Shown: positions 21,572 through 30,164, counted from the first letter of the stretch. The stretch: DNA of 33,773 nucleotides from JBAYHN01 sp041666125 (GCA_041666125.1 JBAYHN010000004.1:1-33773), one strand, 5' to 3'. Made by a program: numbers and translations. Notes: generated by a model not told the origin, from the letters alone.

Positions 21572-22021
21572 ATGAGGTATGGAAAGTTCGTGTGCGTGGC
21601 TTTGCTGGCGGTTTTTGCAGGGCAGGTCTTGTGCGCGGGATGCCGTGACACCGAGATGCTGGGCGAAGCTGCGGCAGGTCCGCCCGAGGCGCTGTGCGTG
21701 GAGGTGAATTCGGAGGAGCCGGATAAAGTCACGCTCAAGTCTCCGGCATGTGGTGGACAGTGCAGCGGCGGTAGCGCGCAGGCATTCGATGTCTCGAAGG
21801 GAGTGCCGATTTATTTCCTGCTCTATGGAGCTTCCGGCATCGAGTACTGCGTGGAAGTCGAGCGCACCAGTGGCTATGTCACGATTTCTCATGATCGCGG
21901 AGTTGTGACGCGCGAAGGCGACATTTTCACGTGGTGCATCACGCCTTCAACCGAAGATTCGGAGTTCATGATGGTTCGTTCCTTCACGGCCAGTGCTGGG
22001 TTTAACCTCACTGTGCCTTGA
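21572..22021 (+). CDS. GC-rich small exported protein, probably acquired
   Basis: 149 residues starting MRYGKFVCVALLAVF, a signal peptide ending VLCAGC; CAGC is a poor lipobox (Cys at -3), so lipidation is possible but unsure. The mature part is Cys-containing (eight Cys after residue 20, e.g. SPACGGQCSGG, GIEYCVEV, FTWCITP) and looks like a single beta-sandwich domain stabilised by disulfides. Base use differs sharply from its neighbours: 36 of the 60 bases 21601-21660 are G or C, against 16 of 60 at 19981-20040, and codons such as gcg, gtg, ctg and cgc dominate. With its perfect SD and structured leader it looks like a cassette from another bacterium. No family recognised. Confidence 0.8.
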   Translation: MRYGKFVCVALLAVFAGQVLCAGCRDTEMLGEAAAGPPEALCVEVNSEEPDKVTLKSPACGGQCSGGSAQAFDVSKGVPIYFLLYGASGIEYCVEVERTSGYVTISHDRGVVTREGDIFTWCITPSTEDSEFMMVRSFTASAGFNLTVP

Positions 22022-22036
22022 TGGCGGGCTGACGTG

Positions 22037-22080
22037 AAAAAAGGGGGCGGCGGTGGAATAAAATCTGCCGTGCGCCCTCT
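22037..22080 (-). terminator. Rho-independent terminator of the 22085-27817 operon
   Basis: On the minus strand, just after the stop at 22085, a GC-rich imperfect stem (agggcgcacgg with ccgccgcccccct-like strand) is followed by six T residues (plus-strand A-run 22037-22042). The same hairpin follows the stop of the plus-strand 21572 gene but has no U-run in that direction. Confidence 0.65.
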
Positions 22081-22084
22081 TGCC

Positions 22085-23428
22085 CTAAAACTGTTTTGGA
22101 GCTTTGCCGGAAGATGCGCCCGGAGGAGGGCCGGAAACCGTTTTTACCGTCACGGTTCCATTAAGCGCTTTTTGGACTGCCATCGCAACAGGTTTGCTAA
22201 CAGCTGCCGGTTGAGGAGAAACTGTTTTTTGCGGTGTCGGCGCTTTATATAAAACTCTCACACCCATAACATAAATTGTGTCGGTGCTATTGCCGCTCAA
22301 AACCAGTTCATCGCCCGGTTTTGTAACATAATCGATTTTTGATGGTCCGCCCAAAGCGTGTCCTTGGGGACCGGTATTTGCCTTATCAATTATTTTATCA
22401 ACGGGTTTGCCGCCGCTTTCTAAAATTGCGCTAATGTTATGTCCATATGGAACTTTTGCGATGAATTGTGGTGGATTACCAACTTTTTTTGATGTCCATC
22501 TGTAGCCGCAAATTATTTCGACGGATTGTACACATACACCTTGAGGTAGTTTTATATGAAGTTTTCCTTGGGCATCCAAACTGTCCGGTGCGCCGCTTTT
22601 ATTTAACGGAAAATGTTCCAGTCCATTTGGGCCGCCCAGAGGTACGGCATTTGGAAATCCACCAGGACTTGCGCACATATCCGCTGTAGCCGCATCTTCC
22701 CCTCCGCCATAATATGATTTTGAATGTGGTCCTTTTGGAGGTCCTGCAAAATCCGGGAAACGAGTTTTTGGCGTATAAATTCTTTCTATTTGCTTAACAT
22801 CCGGCGTTACTTCCGGCCTTGTAAAAACATCAAGATAATATTCGCTAACTATGCTGCGGTTTGGATCACCTTTTCCGCGACTTATTAATCGTATAGCCAA
22901 CGGGCGAACTTTTCCGACCATCCCATACCAACAGCCCATATGTTCATTTTCCGGTGCCAGCTTTCTTAATTCTGCAAATTTTACGGGATCATAACCCATT
23001 GGGTCTTTCCATCCGCGCCACTGCTGAGTGATCCCATCAAAAACTTGAACCTCGGTATAAGCACCGTCCGGATCGTGATATTTGCCTAGCGCAGGAGCTT
23101 TATCTGTCGGCATACCAATCGGCCAATATTTTTCTATTTTCTTGTGGCCAAAGGCAAGAGTTTCGAGCAATTGATCCGAATTACCGTCTAGCAAAACTAC
23201 AATTTCCTGTCCGCTTCGCAGTTCGATTCCTTCTTTTCCTGCAAAATCAAAATTTTGCTCGCAGGAAGTTAGCCTTCTTGGCTTTGCATAAATTTTAACT
23301 ACTGCATCCTGAGCTAAATGGGCCTTTAGGGCCGGTGGAAGTGATTGCAGTTGGCCTGGTGTTAATGCGCCGGCTAGTTTACCGCTCAACTCATCTTGGT
23401 TTCCCCCGAGCGCGTTTAGCTTACCCAT
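22085..23428 (-). CDS. Operon protein D: unrecognised 447-residue protein
   Basis: Last gene of the four-gene operon; its ATG overlaps the TAA of the previous gene (TAATG). No signal peptide or membrane helix. N-terminus: short Gly/Leu/Gln-rich helix (LTPGQLQSLPPALKAHL, 22-38). The middle (about 42-220) mixes strands and loops (QDAVVKIYAKPRRL, EIVVLLDGNSDQLLETL, YTEVQVFDGITQQWRGWKDP). A glycine/proline-rich stretch (228-280, GPPKGPHSKSYYGGGED) follows, then a beta-sandwich-like domain (about 288-395; LHIKLPQGVCVQSVEIICGY, GDELVLSGNSTDTIYVMGV) and a basic Pro/Ala/Ser tail. The last domain could bind a polymer or protein partner, but that is a guess. No family assigned. The stop is TAG, 5 bp from a terminator. 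Confidence 0.75.
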   Translation of the reverse strand: MGKLNALGGNQDELSGKLAGALTPGQLQSLPPALKAHLAQDAVVKIYAKPRRLTSCEQNFDFAGKEGIELRSGQEIVVLLDGNSDQLLETLAFGHKKIEKYWPIGMPTDKAPALGKYHDPDGAYTEVQVFDGITQQWRGWKDPMGYDPVKFAELRKLAPENEHMGCWYGMVGKVRPLAIRLISRGKGDPNRSIVSEYYLDVFTRPEVTPDVKQIERIYTPKTRFPDFAGPPKGPHSKSYYGGGEDAATADMCASPGGFPNAVPLGGPNGLEHFPLNKSGAPDSLDAQGKLHIKLPQGVCVQSVEIICGYRWTSKKVGNPPQFIAKVPYGHNISAILESGGKPVDKIIDKANTGPQGHALGGPSKIDYVTKPGDELVLSGNSTDTIYVMGVRVLYKAPTPQKTVSPQPAAVSKPVAMAVQKALNGTVTVKTVSGPPPGASSGKAPKQF

Positions 23429-23793
23429 TATATTTGTTTTTTAATATATTTTTTGAGCTCCTCCAAAGAAGAAAAATCCGGAGAATTTGTATAATTGGGT
23501 TTTATGTAATGATTATAATTTAACAAGCTGATTGCTTGAATCATAAGCACATTCCCGTCTTCAAATTCCACGTAAATTGTATTTGGAGAGGTTTTTTCTA
23601 AAATGTTTTTTATTAAAACTGAATTTCCTCCGCGCTCATTCAAACTTTCAAATTTAATCAGCACCTTGCCGTCGCTTTTCTCTTCAAATTCCGGCTTAAG
23701 ACAAAGCAGGGGACTATTTGTGGTTGTATTTACAATAATCGCAATGTCATTTGCTTGGAAAAACTTTTTTAAATTTTCTGCAATTTTATTCAT
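23428..23793 (-). CDS. Operon protein C: small 121-residue protein, candidate immunity partner
   Basis: Starts 2 bp after the stop of the 953-residue gene and ends overlapping the next start by one base. Soluble, no signal peptide. N-terminal amphipathic helix (MNKIAENLKKFFQAND), then alternating strands (IAIIVNTTTNSPLLCL, GKVLIKFESLN, NTIYVEFEDGNVLMIQAIS) and a C-terminal helix (SSLEELKKYIKK). No family recognised. Its size, acidic/beta character and position straight behind a protein with a possible ADP-ribosyltransferase-like end are what one expects of an immunity or antitoxin gene; this is inference from context. Confidence 0.75.
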   Translation of the reverse strand: MNKIAENLKKFFQANDIAIIVNTTTNSPLLCLKPEFEEKSDGKVLIKFESLNERGGNSVLIKNILEKTSPNTIYVEFEDGNVLMIQAISLLNYNHYIKPNYTNSPDFSSLEELKKYIKKQI

Positions 23794-23795
23794 AA

Positions 23796-26657
23796 TTAAA
23801 TTTGTACGCTGGTAAATTGGGCGCGTGTTATTACGGCTTTATCTAATGGCTTTCCGCCGATAGCGGTAATGCCAAGGGATGTAAGTGTGCTCTTAACGTG
23901 GTTAACTTCATTATTGTTTTTGCAAACGATATATGCCGCATCTTGCACGGCATCCAACGCATCAAAAAACATTATTTCATTTCCCGTATCGTAATTGGCC
24001 ATCATCATGTCGACTAATTGTTCCGGACTTATACGCTGGCTAAAAACGTCTGGTAATTTTGAGCCATACTTGTCACTTTTATAGCAATAGCAGTCAAGGC
24101 GCTCAAGCACTTCCGGTGGAAAAACTATTGCAGGATCGTCTTGTTTGTACCACAGATTTGTTGAATCTTTCGTGTGAATGCGCGTAAAAACTTCTGTGGC
24201 ACCACCATCTTTATGGTCTACAGTTGATGACATTCCCTTGGTCATAACTCCCTTAGACCACCTGGTTGTACTTGAAAGTAGTGTTCTAATGCGGAATATT
24301 TCCTCAAGTGTATCCATGCTAAATTGGTGATAGACACTATGTAGTCCTTTCTTTCTTAAATTCTCAACAGTAGAAGGAGCTACCTGTTTAGCTTCATATT
24401 CAGGATGGACAGCATCTGTTTGGTCAACAACAGCAGGATTGCCACAGCGTATTCCAATTAATTTTGCTTGCAGCTTTTGTTCTGCCTCTGGAGTAACCGG
24501 CTTCATCTCGCCCTCTATAGACAAACGCTTTGTAACTTCGTGTAAAATGGCTTCTGTGTCTGCTTCACTAACGTTCTGATTAGGATCAAATATTATACGG
24601 ACTTCACCTTGCAAGGCCAGATAAGCAGAGTCCTGAGGGATTAGAACCGTTGCCTTTTTCCCATTGCTAAATACGTTAAACTGAATCATTTGTTGGCCAA
24701 TATGTTCTGTAAGGCCTGATTCGCTTTCATATTTAAATGAAATAGTATTTTTTGGAACATCATGTTGATGTTTTAGCCCGGCAACTGCGGCTTTCCATGC
24801 ATGATCGCTTAAAGTAAAACGCACGACAGTTTTTTTTGCACCACCATGAAATTCACGGTGAACGCGTACAAGGTGATGTTTGATTGCCTCATCATCAACG
24901 TCAACTTTTTTACCAAAGACTTTGTAATCATTATGTTTAATGAGCTCGCTAACTTGTGCGACGGATTTTGCAATTTGTTTATAGATGTCGGCATTTTCGG
25001 CAGTTTCTACGTGAGCCGGCGGAGTTTGCCCTCTTAGCTCGGCTTGTTTTTCTGCCAAGAAAATAGCCAAATTCTGCTTTGTTTCATCGACTTGTAAGCT
25101 AGTGCCGGAAGCATCTTCGACAATTGTTAAATGCCCTTTAAAAGCCATGGCGCCTTTGTGAGTAAGGTTAAAACCTATAGTGCCATCATTCTGATTTACC
25201 CAAATTTGTGACTCAAAATCTTCTGCAAGATTAAGAGAGTGCTGGACCTCGTCCAATTGAAGGCAAATGCCAGTATCGTGATTATAAAGACCTTCGTAAT
25301 ACAAAACGAGTTCATGGTTTTTTACAACTTCTTTAGCCTCATCCGTTATGCCAACACTTCGCTCCTGATCATCGATTTCCTGATCAAGAGCCTGTAATTG
25401 CTGTTCGAACATCGCGGCATCAAGATTTGATTGGTTATCCAAAAGATCGTGGAGCTTTTCTTTTAACATCACCAATTTTTTGTGTTTTTTGTCCGCATCT
25501 TTAACTTTTTCTTCTGGAGTTTCTGCTAGAATATTATCTTTTAACTCTTGAGCCAATATCAAAAACAGCTTCTGCATCTGTTTTATATAATTTAATATGT
25601 ACTGCAGCTTCTTTTGTTCGAATGCAATTTGATTTGCTTCGTAACTTTCGTTTGGCTTGTGTTTTTCGACAAGCTTGTCATGTTCTCGCCCAAGTTTTGC
25701 CAAAAGGCGTTCAATTTTCGAAATATTTTTTTCGAATTCACCAACAACTTTTTCTTTAAAATCATCTGCCTTTTTAGCGTCTGTAATTTCCGGCAAAACC
25801 ATTTTGGCTTCTATAGCCGCAACGGTTTCCGACACCAAATCGTCTGCCTGTTTTTTATATTCAAGTGCGCTCACCATTTCTTCTTCCGTTTTTGGCTCAA
25901 CTTTTGGATCGTCAACCGCTTTTCCCATATCTTCCGGCAATTCACCCATAAGATTGCCCATCAAATCTTCTTTTGCTTTTTTTGTTCTTACAGGGTCACC
26001 GGCTTTTTTTGCCTCGTCATAAGCCTTTAATTGTACTTTTGCTTTTTGAACTTTTAATTTATGGTCGGATTTTTTTAATTTTTTGACTATGGCAATTGCG
26101 GCAGCGCCAAGACCTAGCAGTACCAAAAGCCCAATCACAATAACTTCCCAATGATGGATAACATTTCCATCTATGCCTGGCTGCATTATTTCGGCTCCCT
26201 GCTGCATTAAGCTTGCACCCGGCACAAGTTCCGCCAATGCGGCTGCGCTCGTTGTAAGGGGCAAAAGAAACGCTGCGCCAACTGCGCCCTTTTTTAAAAA
26301 TCCGGCTAAATTTGAAGGTTTAAGTTCCACGCTGGCTCTTTTCCCATATGCAAGTTCTGTGCCATCATCCAGCATTACCTGAATGCCCATTCTACCTAAA
26401 AAATCCAATGTTCTGGCCAATAGACCAATGTTTGGAGATTCGGGCAGTACGCCTGTTTCTTGAAGGCCGCGTAGAGTTTGTTCCGTTGGGCTAACCGCTT
26501 GGATTACTGCCTCGCGAACAGAACCAACGTGAGTGTCAACTTGTTGCTGATATCTCAAAGCGTCCGGTTCACCAAAAAAAGCTGCTTCGGCGCGCAATTC
26601 TTCTTGAGATGGATCGTGTGGATCCGGACCAGGATTTTGATTTCTTTGATTGCTCAT
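23796..26657 (-). CDS. Operon protein B: 953-residue membrane/coiled-coil protein with ADP-ribosyltransferase-like C-terminus
   Basis: Layout: a soluble N-terminal part (1-120), two hydrophobic segments (about 124-145 and 170-191, IHHWEVIVIGLLVLLGLG), a long charged coiled coil (about 193-450), a region of mixed folds (450-770), and a C-terminal domain from about 771. In that domain LHSVYHQF (His777) resembles the LYHGT-type first strand of ADP-ribosyltransferases, SSTVDHKDGGATEVFTRI (Phe824) fits the second conserved strand, and TGNEIMFFDALDAVQDAAYIV (Glu894) resembles the NExxVxD...YIV end with its catalytic Glu. This H-F-E reading is my inference from motif order, not a database match. The ATG overlaps the stop of the first operon gene (ATGA). 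No complete protein of this layout is known to me. Confidence 0.8.
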   Translation of the reverse strand: MSNQRNQNPGPDPHDPSQEELRAEAAFFGEPDALRYQQQVDTHVGSVREAVIQAVSPTEQTLRGLQETGVLPESPNIGLLARTLDFLGRMGIQVMLDDGTELAYGKRASVELKPSNLAGFLKKGAVGAAFLLPLTTSAAALAELVPGASLMQQGAEIMQPGIDGNVIHHWEVIVIGLLVLLGLGAAAIAIVKKLKKSDHKLKVQKAKVQLKAYDEAKKAGDPVRTKKAKEDLMGNLMGELPEDMGKAVDDPKVEPKTEEEMVSALEYKKQADDLVSETVAAIEAKMVLPEITDAKKADDFKEKVVGEFEKNISKIERLLAKLGREHDKLVEKHKPNESYEANQIAFEQKKLQYILNYIKQMQKLFLILAQELKDNILAETPEEKVKDADKKHKKLVMLKEKLHDLLDNQSNLDAAMFEQQLQALDQEIDDQERSVGITDEAKEVVKNHELVLYYEGLYNHDTGICLQLDEVQHSLNLAEDFESQIWVNQNDGTIGFNLTHKGAMAFKGHLTIVEDASGTSLQVDETKQNLAIFLAEKQAELRGQTPPAHVETAENADIYKQIAKSVAQVSELIKHNDYKVFGKKVDVDDEAIKHHLVRVHREFHGGAKKTVVRFTLSDHAWKAAVAGLKHQHDVPKNTISFKYESESGLTEHIGQQMIQFNVFSNGKKATVLIPQDSAYLALQGEVRIIFDPNQNVSEADTEAILHEVTKRLSIEGEMKPVTPEAEQKLQAKLIGIRCGNPAVVDQTDAVHPEYEAKQVAPSTVENLRKKGLHSVYHQFSMDTLEEIFRIRTLLSSTTRWSKGVMTKGMSSTVDHKDGGATEVFTRIHTKDSTNLWYKQDDPAIVFPPEVLERLDCYCYKSDKYGSKLPDVFSQRISPEQLVDMMMANYDTGNEIMFFDALDAVQDAAYIVCKNNNEVNHVKSTLTSLGITAIGGKPLDKAVITRAQFTSVQI

Positions 26658-27817
26658 GGGAGCTTATTGAAAATATCTTTTATTTGTTGATTTGCCCGTG
26701 CGCGATTTGTTTTATCGAGATTTATTACCTGTTCAATTGCGCCATAATCACTTTTACTCGTAAAAATTCCAAGATCATATTTCATTCTTCCAATGCCGAT
26801 TTCGTAAGGGTCATCCCTATTTACAACCAAATAATAATCTGGATTTATAGGGCTTGTTTTTGTTGTTATAAAAAATGCTTCGTATGTGGTTTTTTTGCCG
26901 GACGGTGAATTTTGAACTATCGCCGACGCGCTCATTTCGCTCTCTTTACTCAAGATTGGGCGATCTACTTTCAAAATTGCTTTTCTGCTGATTTTGTATT
27001 TAGGATGATTAACCGCATCGATTAATTCTATAACATTTATTGGGCTCCAAGGTTTTTCGGGTGAAGGAGCCGGCCCGGGTTTAGGAGTTGGTTTTGGCTC
27101 CGGCTTAGGTTTAGGTTCCGGAGTTGGGCCTGGACCAGGCGGCTCCGGCGGTTTTTTATCCGTAACTGCAACTTCCATCAATGTTGCCACGCGAGTTGTT
27201 GTATCATTAGTCCATTCGGTTTTAATATCAAATGTAAGCCTAGGATCATTGCCGCACTCCGTTTGTAGTTTTTTTTGCAAACGCTCTGCACGCAAATATG
27301 CAATTGCATGATTCATCACTTTTTGTTGATCATTTATTTTTGCCAAATCGTGGACGGCAAACAGCCCCTTTTTTGCAAAATCAAGGCCGGCCATTTCCGG
27401 AATTCCTCCTTGAGTTTTCAATGCGACACAAGCTCGCAAAAAGTTGCCCTGCCAGGTTGCATCGCGGTTTAAATTGACACGAGGTGTTTTGCTTCGCGGG
27501 TCTAGGGTAAAAGATATTTTGTCGGCAGTTCCACGCAAAGTAACGGTAAGCTTTGCATCTTTGCCAAGTTTACTTAGTTGATTTGAAAGGGCGGCTCCTG
27601 CGGCGTTCACATCTTTTTCGCGATCAGGAACTTCATATTTTGAACGTTTAAAGAAATATGTTCCATGAGGCACTTCGGTAGGTTTTTCAATCTGCCCTTT
27701 TAAAATATTCAAAGCATGACCGCGCAATTGCTGTTTGCTGTTTTCTATTGGCCTAGCAGGCGCCTCAGCGCTTTGGCGCAGCTCCGGAATTTTTGGTTTT
27801 TCAGGTCTAGGTGCCAT
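26654..27817 (-). CDS. Operon protein A: unrecognised 387-residue two-domain protein
   Basis: First gene of the operon. N-terminal domain (about 50-222): strands and helices including KLTVTLRGTADKISFTL, RVNLNRDATWQGNFLRACVAL and NHAIAYLRAERLQKKLQTECG; the order (strand with G-TAD, then a helix with RAERLQKKL) recalls OmpA-like peptidoglycan-binding domains, but the match is too weak to claim. A Pro/Lys/Glu linker follows (about 225-262, repeats of PEPKPK type). The C-terminal domain (263-387) is alpha/beta (INVIELIDAVNHPKYKI, YLVVNRDDPYEIGIGRM). No signal peptide. It ends in TGA overlapping the next ATG, so expression of A and B is coupled. Confidence 0.78.
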   Translation of the reverse strand: MAPRPEKPKIPELRQSAEAPARPIENSKQQLRGHALNILKGQIEKPTEVPHGTYFFKRSKYEVPDREKDVNAAGAALSNQLSKLGKDAKLTVTLRGTADKISFTLDPRSKTPRVNLNRDATWQGNFLRACVALKTQGGIPEMAGLDFAKKGLFAVHDLAKINDQQKVMNHAIAYLRAERLQKKLQTECGNDPRLTFDIKTEWTNDTTTRVATLMEVAVTDKKPPEPPGPGPTPEPKPKPEPKPTPKPGPAPSPEKPWSPINVIELIDAVNHPKYKISRKAILKVDRPILSKESEMSASAIVQNSPSGKKTTYEAFFITTKTSPINPDYYLVVNRDDPYEIGIGRMKYDLGIFTSKSDYGAIEQVINLDKTNRARANQQIKDIFNKLP

Positions 27818-27833
27818 ATATTTTGTTCTAATT

Positions 27834-27861
27834 ATTATATCATATTTTAAGGATATAGCAA
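27834..27861 (-). promoter_or_regulatory. Promoter of the four-gene operon
   Basis: Minus strand TTGCTA (27861-27856), 16 bp, TATAAT (27839-27834) preceded by TGA (extended -10). The ATG at 27817 is 16 bp further, a leader of about 9 nt. Confidence 0.75.
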
Positions 27862-27926
27862 ACCCTAACCTGATAATTGCATGGCTAGGAAAATAAAGCG
27901 CAGTTTAAGCGTGGCCTATCTGTTTT

Positions 27927-30149
27927 TTAGATTTTTTCCAGCGGTGCAATTGCGATTGCCAGTTTCTTGATTCCGATTTTTGGATTTTTGAATGCGACTG
28001 TGATTATTCCACCGACTACGCTTATAACAATTCCGTCACCAAAAGTTGCGTGGTTAACCTTTTCTCCATCAGTAAATTCCTGTGCAGGCTTTTCCGTTGG
28101 CACCGGTTTATTGCCTATAGCTCCCTCGCCTCTTGGCATGGCAGGACGAGAACGAGTGCCTTTGTTTCCAAAGAATCCGGCAAAAGGATTTTTAAATTCG
28201 GTTGCTGTGTTTTCTACCAATTCTTCCGGAATATCGGACAAAAATTGAGATGGGATTACGTCGTGAGTTTCGCCGTAAAACATGCGGCTTTTTGCGTGAA
28301 GCAAGAATAATCTGTCCTGCGCACGAGTGCAGCCCACATAGAATAGTCTGCGCTCTTCTTCCAACTCTTCCGGAGCAAAAATGCTGCGAGAATGAGGCAA
28401 AAGTCCGTCTTCCAGTCCGCAAATAAAAACCCAAGGAAATTCCAAACCCTTTGCGGCGTGCAATGTCATAAGAGTTACCGCATTATCCTTTTCTTCCACC
28501 ATATCCAGGTCCGAAATAAGAGCTATTTCCTCCAAGAAAACGCTCAGCGAAACGCCGGGCTCAAGCTTGTCATATTTGGAAGCCACAGAAATAAGTTCCA
28601 TCGCATTTTCCAAGCGCGCTTCACCTTCAATTGAGCCATCATCCAAAAACTTTTTATATCCGGTTTCATCAAACACGAATTTAATAAGAGAAGAAGCCGG
28701 CATTTCCATGTTTGTCTTTCTTAGCGTGCCAATAAGTTTTGCAAAATTCGCCACCTTTTCGCGCTTGGCATCCGGCAATTCGGAATCAATTTCCGCAACT
28801 CGTCGCATTGCTTCAAACAGCGTGCAATCATGTATATTCGCAAAAGTCTGCAGTTTTTCCAGCGTGCGCGGGCCAATTTGCCTCTGTGGAGTATTAACAA
28901 TTCTAAGCAAGCTTATTGAATCCGCAGGATTGGAAATAACTTTTAAATAAGAAACCAAATCTTTAATTTCTTTGCGCTCATAAAATCTTATGCCGCCAAT
29001 AATTTTATATGGCAGAGCATAACGCATAAAAACTTCTTCAAGCGTGCGGGATTGCGCATTTGTGCGATACAAAACTACAAAATCCCGATAATCTTTTGAT
29101 TCATGACCTCGCAGCGCGGTTTTTATTTCCTCGGCAACGGTTTCGGCCTCGTGTCTTTCATTTTCCGTTACCATAATTTTTACTTTTTCTCCTTGTTCTC
29201 GCAGAGTCCACAGCGTTTTGTCTTTGCGCTTAATATTTCTTTTTATTACCGCCTGGGCCACGTCCAAAATTGGCTTCGTAGAGCGATAATTCTGCTCCAT
29301 CTTTATTGTCTTTGCCTCCGGATAATCCTTTTCAAAATCCAAAATATTTGTTAAATCCGCACCACGCCAACTATAAATCGACTGATCATGGTCACCGATT
29401 ACGCATAAATTTCTATATTTTGCCGCGAGCATATTGGTCAAAATATATTGCGCATGATTCGTGTCCTGATATTCATCAACATGTATAAATTTAAATTTCT
29501 CCTGATAAAAATCCAAAACTTGCGGCTGAGCTCGGAAAAGTTCGATGGTTTTCATTAGCAAATCATCAAAATCCAAGGCGTTGTTTTTCTTTAATCTGTC
29601 TTGATAAGGCGCATAAAGACTCGCGACCTTTTGCTCAAAATAACTGCCTGCCATTGCCCCAAATTCTCGCGGGCCAAGGAGCTTGTTTTTTGCGTTGCTG
29701 ATGTGGTTTAACACGGCGCGTGGATTTAGCTGCTTATCATCAATATTCATGTCTTTTAAAACATGTTTCATCAAAACTATTTGGTCCGCGTCGTCATAAA
29801 TTGCAAATTGATTTTCATAATCCATTAGGTGAATGTGTTTGCGCAAAATTCGCACGCAAACAGAGTGAAAAGTTCCAACGGTCGGTAGGTCGGGGGAGTC
29901 TTTTTCTTTGCCCAGCAGCTTAATTACTCGATCGCGCATTCCGCCGGCAGCTTTATTTGTAAAAGTTACCGCCAAAATATTGGAAGGGCGAACTCCGCAT
30001 TCTTTTATTAAATAAGCTATGCGATAAGTAAGTGCGCGAGTTTTGCCTGAACCTGCACCTGCAATTACCAATACAGGGCCGGTAACGGAGGTTGCCGCCT
30101 CTCGTTGTTTCTCGTTCAGGCCGTCAAAAATTGATGGAATATCCGACAT
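27927..30149 (-). CDS. UvrD/PcrA-type superfamily 1 DNA helicase
   Basis: 740 residues, full length. ATP-dependent 3'-5' DNA helicase for repair and replication-fork clearance. Walker A GAGSGKT (31-37), Q-motif LNEKQREAA (11-19), motif II FIHVDEYQDTN, motif III GDHDQSIYSWRGA, motif IV-like EQNYRSTKPIL, motif V VTLMTLHAAKGLEFPWVFI and motif VI RRLFYVGCTRAQDRL are all present. The C-terminus keeps the PcrA-type Tudor-like end (VNHATFGDGIVISVVGGIITVAF). TACAAT 9 bp before the ATG implies an almost leaderless message. It sits upstream of, but is separately promoted from, the four-gene operon. Could be named pcrA or uvrD; I leave the symbol open. Confidence 0.97.
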   Translation of the reverse strand: MSDIPSIFDGLNEKQREAATSVTGPVLVIAGAGSGKTRALTYRIAYLIKECGVRPSNILAVTFTNKAAGGMRDRVIKLLGKEKDSPDLPTVGTFHSVCVRILRKHIHLMDYENQFAIYDDADQIVLMKHVLKDMNIDDKQLNPRAVLNHISNAKNKLLGPREFGAMAGSYFEQKVASLYAPYQDRLKKNNALDFDDLLMKTIELFRAQPQVLDFYQEKFKFIHVDEYQDTNHAQYILTNMLAAKYRNLCVIGDHDQSIYSWRGADLTNILDFEKDYPEAKTIKMEQNYRSTKPILDVAQAVIKRNIKRKDKTLWTLREQGEKVKIMVTENERHEAETVAEEIKTALRGHESKDYRDFVVLYRTNAQSRTLEEVFMRYALPYKIIGGIRFYERKEIKDLVSYLKVISNPADSISLLRIVNTPQRQIGPRTLEKLQTFANIHDCTLFEAMRRVAEIDSELPDAKREKVANFAKLIGTLRKTNMEMPASSLIKFVFDETGYKKFLDDGSIEGEARLENAMELISVASKYDKLEPGVSLSVFLEEIALISDLDMVEEKDNAVTLMTLHAAKGLEFPWVFICGLEDGLLPHSRSIFAPEELEEERRLFYVGCTRAQDRLFLLHAKSRMFYGETHDVIPSQFLSDIPEELVENTATEFKNPFAGFFGNKGTRSRPAMPRGEGAIGNKPVPTEKPAQEFTDGEKVNHATFGDGIVISVVGGIITVAFKNPKIGIKKLAIAIAPLEKI

Positions 30150-30158
30150 AGCCCGCCC

Positions 30159-30164
30159 ATTGTA
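30159..30164 (-). promoter_or_regulatory. -10 box of the helicase gene
   Basis: Minus strand TACAAT (30164-30159), 9 bp before the ATG at 30149; predicted leader 0-3 nt. No clear -35. Confidence 0.4.

Noticed and set aside
25614..26030. Phe/Cys-rich plus-strand frames opposite operon protein B
   Set aside because: They are complements of the Lys/Glu-rich coiled coil of the real gene and lack initiation signals.
26654..27817. OmpA-like peptidoglycan-binding domain in operon protein A
   Set aside because: Only a loose resemblance (G-TAD strand, RAERLQKKL helix); key OmpA-like residues cannot be aligned with confidence, so no assignment was made.
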